This document shows, piece after piece, positions 5,053 to 8,572 of a stretch of 8,572 nucleotides of DNA (position 1 is the first letter of the stretch; each line of letters begins with the position of its first letter). This DNA is from AWTP1-13 sp035253505 (lineage in GTDB: Bacteria > Pseudomonadota > Alphaproteobacteria > Rhizobiales > Hyphomicrobiaceae). Under the pieces are notes generated by a model. The model was not told where the DNA came from and did not search any database. It saw only the letters and a list, made by a program, of their open reading frames with translations. The stretch lies in contig DATFCC010000114.1 in the NCBI GenBank assembly GCA_035253505.1, positions 1 through 8,572 on the forward strand, in the 5' to 3' direction. Position numbers and translations under genes: made by a program.

Positions 5053-6495
5053 ATGGACAAGCCCACCATCAGTCTGATCCGCACCCAATGCTACGTCGAC
5101 GGCCAATGGACCGGAGAGCCGTCCCTGCCCGTCACCAACAAGGCGACCGGCGACGTGATCGCCAAGGTGCCGAGCTTCGGCGAAGCCGAGACGCGTGCCG
5201 CCATCGCGGCCGCTGACCGCGCACAGCCGGCCTGGGCCAAGCTGCTCGCCAAGGATCGCTCCAAGATCGTGCGCAAGTGGTTCGACCTGATGGTGGAATA
5301 CGCGGACGAGCTGGCCCTGCTCCTCACCAGCGAGCAAGGCAAGCCGTTGGCCGAGGCCAAGGGTGAAATCCTCTACGCCGCGGGTTTCGTCGAATTCTTC
5401 GCCGAGGAAGCCAAGCGCATCAACGGCGAGACCATCCCCACCTTCAAGGCGGATGCCCGCATCGTCTGTATCAAGCAGCCCGTCGGCGTGGTGGCGGCGA
5501 TCACGCCGTGGAACTTCCCGGCGGCCATGATCACGCGCAAGGTGGCGCCCGCGATCGCTGTCGGCTGCACGGTGGTGTGCAAGCCGGCCTCGGAGACGCC
5601 CCTCACAGCGCTTGCCCTTGCCGTGCTGGCCGAACGTGCCGGCATGCCCAAAGGCGTCTTTAATGTCATCACGGGCAAGGCCAGCGCCATCGGCAAGGAG
5701 CTCACCTCGAGCCCGCTGGTGCGCATGCTCACCTTCACCGGCTCCACCGAGATCGGCGCCAAGCTGATGGAACAGTGCGCCCCCACCATCAAGAAGCTCG
5801 GCCTGGAGCTCGGTGGCAACGCCCCCTTCATCGTCTTCGACGACGCCGACCTCGACAAGGCGGTCGCCGGGGCGATGGCATCCAAGTACCGCAACGCCGG
5901 CCAGACGTGCGTATGCGCCAACCGCATCTACGTGCAGGCCGGCGTCTACGACAAATTCGCCGAGAAGCTCGCCGCCGAGGTGAGGAAGATGAAGATCGGT
6001 GCCGGTACCGAGGAGGGCGTTACCACCGGGCCACTCATCAACAAGGCCGCCGTCGAGAAAGTCGAGGAGCACGTGGCCGACGCGCTCAAGCACGGTGCGC
6101 GCGTGGTGATCGGCGGCAAGCGCCACGGCCGCGGCGGCAACTTCTACGAGCCGACCATCCTCGCCGACGTCACCCAGGAGATGATGGTCGCGCGCGAGGA
6201 GACCTTCGGCCCGGTCGCCCCTCTCTTCAAGTTCAAGACCGAGGAGGAGGTGATCGGCATGGCCAACGACACCCCGTTCGGTTTGGCCGCCTACTTCTAC
6301 TCCCGCGACATCGGCCGGGTGTGGCGCGTGGGCGAGGCGCTGGAGTGCGGCATCATCGGCATCAACGAGGGCATCATCTCCAGCGAGGTGGCGCCCTTCG
6401 GCGGCTACAAGCAGTCGGGGCTCGGCCGCGAGGGCTCGACCCACGGCGTCGAGGAGTTCCTCGAGATCAAGTACATGTTGATGGGCGGCCTATGA
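5053..6495 (+). CDS. gabD: Succinate-semialdehyde dehydrogenase (probably NADP-dependent)
   Basis: The 480-residue aldehyde dehydrogenase oxidises succinic semialdehyde to succinate, the last step of GABA catabolism feeding the TCA cycle. It matches E. coli GabD along its length, including EQGKPLAEAKGEI, ITPWNFPAAMITRK (150-163), LTFTGSTEIG, LELGGNAPFIVFDDADLDKA (251-270), NAGQTCVCANR (281-291) and the C-terminal SEVAPFGGYKQSGLGREGS. Catalytic residues are N154, E252 and C286; C288 lies two residues on, the pair that forms a regulatory disulfide in human SSADH. K177 and S180 in CKPASE correspond to residues binding the NADP 2'-phosphate in E. coli GabD, so NADP use is inferred. The ATG at 5053 has GGAGG 5 bases upstream; a GTG at 5041 is rejected. 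No gabT or GABA permease lies in the window, so the aldehyde source is unclear. Related semialdehyde dehydrogenases (e.g. glutarate semialdehyde, GabD/DavD) are the main alternative. Confidence 0.93.
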   Translation: MDKPTISLIRTQCYVDGQWTGEPSLPVTNKATGDVIAKVPSFGEAETRAAIAAADRAQPAWAKLLAKDRSKIVRKWFDLMVEYADELALLLTSEQGKPLAEAKGEILYAAGFVEFFAEEAKRINGETIPTFKADARIVCIKQPVGVVAAITPWNFPAAMITRKVAPAIAVGCTVVCKPASETPLTALALAVLAERAGMPKGVFNVITGKASAIGKELTSSPLVRMLTFTGSTEIGAKLMEQCAPTIKKLGLELGGNAPFIVFDDADLDKAVAGAMASKYRNAGQTCVCANRIYVQAGVYDKFAEKLAAEVRKMKIGAGTEEGVTTGPLINKAAVEKVEEHVADALKHGARVVIGGKRHGRGGNFYEPTILADVTQEMMVAREETFGPVAPLFKFKTEEEVIGMANDTPFGLAAYFYSRDIGRVWRVGEALECGIIGINEGIISSEVAPFGGYKQSGLGREGSTHGVEEFLEIKYMLMGGL

Positions 6496-6507
6496 GGACG
6501 CCCGCGC

Positions 6508-6565
6508 ACCCTCTCCCCGCGCATCGCCCACATTGGCGCGCACGCCATCAGCGCGGGGAGAGAGT
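6508..6565. repeat. Palindromic intergenic element between gabD and rpiA
   Basis: A perfect 12-bp inverted repeat, CTCTCCCCGCGC (6511-6522) and GCGCGGGGAGAG (6551-6562), encloses a second nested stem TGGCG (6534-6538) / CGCCA (6543-6547). Two further pairs beyond one mismatch extend it to 6508-6565. The CCTCTCCCCGC...GCGGGGAGAG wording followed by GTCGGGGTGAAGGG resembles a dispersed palindromic repeat that is common between genes in Rhizobiales-type genomes. It starts 12 bases after the gabD stop and could act as a terminator or mRNA-stabilising hairpin for gabD; its right flank provides the only purine-rich stretch ahead of rpiA. The repeat status is from memory of similar sequences and is not tested here. 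Confidence 0.6.
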
Positions 6566-6589
6566 CGGGGTGAAGGGCGGCCGCCGCCC

Positions 6590-7318
6590 ATGAACGTTCC
6601 CGGCCCCGCCGATCAGTGGAAGCAGCAGGCCGCCGAGCACGCGCTCGCCTACGTCGAGGACGGCATGCTGCTGGGCCTTGGGACGGGATCGACGGCTGCC
6701 AGATTCGTCGACCTCGTCGGCCGGCGCGTCAGGGAGGGATTGAGCCTGAGGTGCGTGCCGACCTCCGAGGCGACGCGCATTCAGGCCGAGCGCCTCGGTA
6801 TCGCGCTCACGACGCTGGACGAGGTGCCTTTCCTGGATCTCACCGTCGATGGCGCCGACGAGCTCGACTCCGACCTGCGCCTCATCAAGGGCGGCGGCGG
6901 CGCGCTCCTGCGCGAGAAGATCGTGGCGATGGCCTCGGAGCGGATGATCGTCATCGCCGACGCTTCCAAGCGCGTCGAGGTGCTGGGCAGGTTTCCCCTG
7001 CCTGTCGAGGCGGTCCGCTTCGGCCTGACCGCAACGCGCACCCTGATCGAGGCGGTGACGAGCGATGCCGGTTGCACCGGTGAGATCACGTTGCGAGCCG
7101 GCAAGGACGGCGCCCCGTTCCTGACCGACAGCGGCAACGTGGTGTTCGACTGCGCATTCGCGCGCATCGGCAATCCCGAAGCCCTCGACCAGGCCCTGAA
7201 ACGCGTGCCCGGCGTGGTCGAGAACGGCCTTTTCCTCGGCATCGCCGACGTGGCGATCGTCGCCGGCCCGGAGGGCGTCGCCGTCATGGAGCGGGACCTT
7301 ACCACACGCGAGAGCTGA
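6590..7318 (+). CDS. rpiA: Ribose-5-phosphate isomerase A
   Basis: The 242-residue enzyme interconverts ribose 5-phosphate and ribulose 5-phosphate in the non-oxidative pentose phosphate pathway; it is cytosolic and usually dimeric or tetrameric. Family blocks in order: GLGTGSTAARFV (29-40), VPTSEATRIQAERLGI (56-71), DLTVDGADELD (83-93), IKGGGGALLREK (99-110), SKRVEVLGRFPLPVEAVRFG, LTDSGNVVFDC and PGVVENGLFLGIAD. D87, D90, K100 and E109 correspond to catalytic D81, D84, K94 and E103 of E. coli RpiA. The ATG at 6590 gives the normal N terminus; GAAGGG ends 12 bases upstream, a long spacing, so initiation may be weak, or the start lies slightly elsewhere. The gene follows gabD by 94 bases, with the palindromic element between, and precedes the DUF2059 gene by 35 bases, an operon-like distance. 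Confidence 0.97.
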   Translation: MNVPGPADQWKQQAAEHALAYVEDGMLLGLGTGSTAARFVDLVGRRVREGLSLRCVPTSEATRIQAERLGIALTTLDEVPFLDLTVDGADELDSDLRLIKGGGGALLREKIVAMASERMIVIADASKRVEVLGRFPLPVEAVRFGLTATRTLIEAVTSDAGCTGEITLRAGKDGAPFLTDSGNVVFDCAFARIGNPEALDQALKRVPGVVENGLFLGIADVAIVAGPEGVAVMERDLTTRES

Positions 7319-7353
7319 CGCCGGCGGCGTGCGGTCATCGGAAGGATCGAGGC

Positions 7354-7851
7354 ATGTCCCATCGCCCAGCCGCAATCGCTATCGTGATCCTCCTGTCGCT
7401 GGCAGCGCCCCCAACGACGCGTGCGCAGACCCCCGATGCCGCGCGGCTCGCAGCCGCCAAGAACCTGATGGATGTGGCCGGGGTCGCCAAGCAGTTCGAC
7501 GAGATGATGCCGCTCCTCATACGCCAGCTCACCCAGAGCTTTGTCTCGGTCGCACCCGACAGGGCGGAGGAAATCCGGCAGGTATTCGCCCAGCTCAACA
7601 CCCGCTTCATCGACCGCAAGGGCGAGCTGATCGACCAGATCGCCGTCGTCTACGCCGAGCGCCTGACCTTGGACGACCTTGCAGCGATCGTTGCTTTCTA
7701 CACGTCCCCGGCCGGCATCAGGTTCGTGTCGGCCCAGCCCGATATCATGCGCCAGTCGATGATGCTCGGCCAGCGCTGGGGAGCGCAGATCGGCCGCGAG
7801 ATCGAAGAGGAAGCGCGCCGCGAGCTGAAGAAGCGCGGCATAGACTTGTAA
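7354..7851 (+). CDS. Secreted DUF2059 domain protein
   Basis: This encodes a 165-residue protein with an N-terminal signal peptide: a short basic start (MSHRP), a hydrophobic core AIAIVILLSLAAP and a probable cleavage site after TTRAQ at about 24-25. The mature part is mostly helical and charged. It holds the DUF2059 hallmark LTLDDLAAIVAFYTSPAGIRF (about 104-124), where an E/D-rich helix precedes the conserved FY-SP-G turn, then a Met-rich SQPDIMRQSMM-like helix. The family is periplasmic and of unknown function. The ATG at 7354 has GAAGGA 7 bases upstream. It follows rpiA by 35 bases, a pairing seen in many Alphaproteobacteria, so the two are likely co-transcribed although no functional link is known. 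Confidence 0.88.
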   Translation: MSHRPAAIAIVILLSLAAPPTTRAQTPDAARLAAAKNLMDVAGVAKQFDEMMPLLIRQLTQSFVSVAPDRAEEIRQVFAQLNTRFIDRKGELIDQIAVVYAERLTLDDLAAIVAFYTSPAGIRFVSAQPDIMRQSMMLGQRWGAQIGREIEEEARRELKKRGIDL

Positions 7852-7862
7852 CCGGCGGACGG

Positions 7863-7880
7863 CCGTGGCAATTGCCGCGG
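7863..7880 (+). terminator. Hairpin after the DUF2059 gene, possible terminator
   Basis: CCGTGGC (7863-7869), loop AATT, GCCGCGG (7874-7880) pair over seven positions, one of them a T-G wobble, starting 12 bases past the stop codon. There is no T tract, so it may equally protect the 3' end of the rpiA-DUF2059 mRNA. Nothing else is recognised in the 7852-7977 gap besides the ribosome site of the next gene. Confidence 0.35.
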
Positions 7881-7977
7881 GGTCGGTCGGCGGCAAGAGC
7901 AGACCGAGTGGTGATGGAGTGCCGGATCGAGGCAAACACGGATCGCGGCACCACGACATCGAGCCGAGCGAGGTCCC

Positions 7978-8382
7978 ATGCCCTATCGCATCAATCACGT
8001 GCACATCAAGGCGCACGACCCGCGCAAGTCCGCCGAGTGGTGGGTGCGCGCTTTCGCGTTCAGGATCGTCAGCGACGAAACGCGCGTGTTCGGTGACCGC
8101 TTCATACGCTGCCAGACCGAAGATGGCGGCATGACAGTCAGCATTTCCAACGCCCGAACCGGCGAAACGCTGGGCCCGGGCAACGCGTCGGCCCACCTCG
8201 GCCTGGAGCATTTCGCCATCGAAACCACGGACATCACGGCCGACATCGCCCGCCTCGTCGACCTCGGCGCCAAGCTTCAAGAGGGCCCGGTGCAGGCCCC
8301 CAACGGCGTCCGGTTCGCCTTTCTCGGCGTGCCCGATGAGGTCCGCATTGAGCTCCTCGAACTGCCGAAACCGCCTGCCTGA
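7978..8382 (+). CDS. VOC superfamily (glyoxalase/bleomycin-resistance fold) protein
   Basis: The 134-residue protein has one VOC domain made of two beta-alpha-beta-beta-beta modules: INHVHIKAHDPRKSAEWWVRAF at the start of the first (5-26) and GLEHFAIETTDITADIARLVDLGAKL at the start of the second (75-100). H7, H78 and E125 (in RIELLEL) occupy the usual metal-ligand positions of glyoxalase I and extradiol-dioxygenase relatives. One VOC domain per chain implies a homodimer. The family includes lyases, dioxygenases, epimerases and resistance proteins, so no reaction can be assigned. The ATG at 7978 has GCGAGG 4 bases upstream. It is 126 bases after the DUF2059 gene and may have its own transcript; it converges with the gene at the right edge. 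Confidence 0.88.
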   Translation: MPYRINHVHIKAHDPRKSAEWWVRAFAFRIVSDETRVFGDRFIRCQTEDGGMTVSISNARTGETLGPGNASAHLGLEHFAIETTDITADIARLVDLGAKLQEGPVQAPNGVRFAFLGVPDEVRIELLELPKPPA

Positions 8383-8406
8383 CGCGCCGCCGGCACGCGG
8401 TCAGGC
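8377..8406. terminator. Shared hairpin spanning both convergent stop codons
   Basis: GCCTGAC (8377-8383) and GTCAGGC (8400-8406) are perfect inverted arms; GCG (8384-8386) can also pair with CGC (8396-8398) if G8399 is bulged. The TGA stop of the VOC gene (8380-8382) and that of the minus-strand gene (8403-8401) lie symmetrically in the two arms. No T tract follows on either strand, so a terminator role is uncertain. Confidence 0.4.
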
Positions 8407-8572
8407 CGTTCCCGATCGATCCTCGGTGGCCATCAGTGCCGCCTGCTCGCGCAGGAGGAATGCGGTGGCGGCTCTCACCGCGGGCGGCGCGTAGAGAATC
8501 TTGCGATGGCCGAGGTCATCGAAGGCGCGCAGCTCGAGGCGAGTCGGGCGGGCGGCGATCATCTCCTCGGCT
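8401..8572 (-). CDS. Probable alpha/beta hydrolase, C-terminal end (5' end outside window)
   Basis: Read on the minus strand from 8571, an open frame of 56 codons runs to TGA at 8403-8401. It contains EEMIAARPTRLELRAF, then DDLGHRKILYAPPAVRAATAFL and a short polar tail. This pattern fits the end of an alpha/beta hydrolase: a strand, the catalytic His loop (LGHRKIL), and a final helix ending in FL. The nucleophile and acid would lie outside the window. An alternative is the C terminus of a LysR-type regulator, which can look similar at this length. Only the last stretch is visible, so the family call is moderate and function is unassigned. The gap to the VOC gene stop is 18 bases. Confidence 0.55.
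   Translation of the reverse strand, partial: AEEMIAARPTRLELRAFDDLGHRKILYAPPAVRAATAFLLREQAALMATEDRSGTA

Noticed and set aside
5026..6444. Minus-strand open frame of 472 codons opposite gabD
   Set aside because: It mirrors the gabD codons, is rich in Gly, Asp, Leu and His, and shows no domain.
6533..6589. GTG-initiated N-terminal extension of RpiA from 6533
   Set aside because: The extra 19 residues read through the palindromic element and have no family match; the ATG at 6590 gives the normal N terminus.
6781..8280. Minus-strand open frame of 499 codons across rpiA, DUF2059 and VOC genes
   Set aside because: It spans three well-supported genes on the other strand, so it is an artefact of GC bias.

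Overview
The window looks like ordinary chromosome of a GC-rich alphaproteobacterium. The S21 core, the Lrp subfamily, the rpiA/DUF2059 pairing and the GC-rich codon usage all fit that group; genus cannot be told from sequence alone. It holds ten genes, two of them cut by the window ends. There is no prophage, insertion sequence, CRISPR array or stable RNA gene that I can see. No gene-free stretch exceeds about 205 bases.

Left part (1-2793): the 3' end of a serine alpha/beta hydrolase (+) meets rpsU (-) at a shared bidirectional terminator. rpsU has a good sigma70-type promoter and a TTG start, so it is much shorter than its open frame. Upstream on the same strand lie a CaiB/BaiF CoA-transferase and a DUF442 (TIGR01244-like) phosphatase/sulfurtransferase-fold protein.

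Middle (2794-4849): an AT-richer divergent region carries several CGGAA/TTCCG dyads. It leads into an Lrp/AsnC regulator and a PaaI-type hotdog thioesterase, probably one transcript. Together with the CoA-transferase this looks like a small locus for handling acyl-CoA or organic acids, but the substrate is not readable from the sequence. gph (phosphoglycolate phosphatase) converges on the thioesterase gene.

Right part (4850-8572): gabD (succinate-semialdehyde dehydrogenase), a palindromic intergenic repeat, rpiA (ribose-5-phosphate isomerase), a secreted DUF2059 protein and a VOC-fold protein all run on the + strand. They end against the C-terminal end of another gene on the - strand, probably an alpha/beta hydrolase, with both stop codons inside one hairpin. 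gph, rpiA and the DUF2059 gene are a recurrent alphaproteobacterial neighbourhood; gabD sits between gph and rpiA here. I see no convincing novel multi-gene system. The most interesting items are the candidate operators upstream of the Lrp gene and the palindromic elements.
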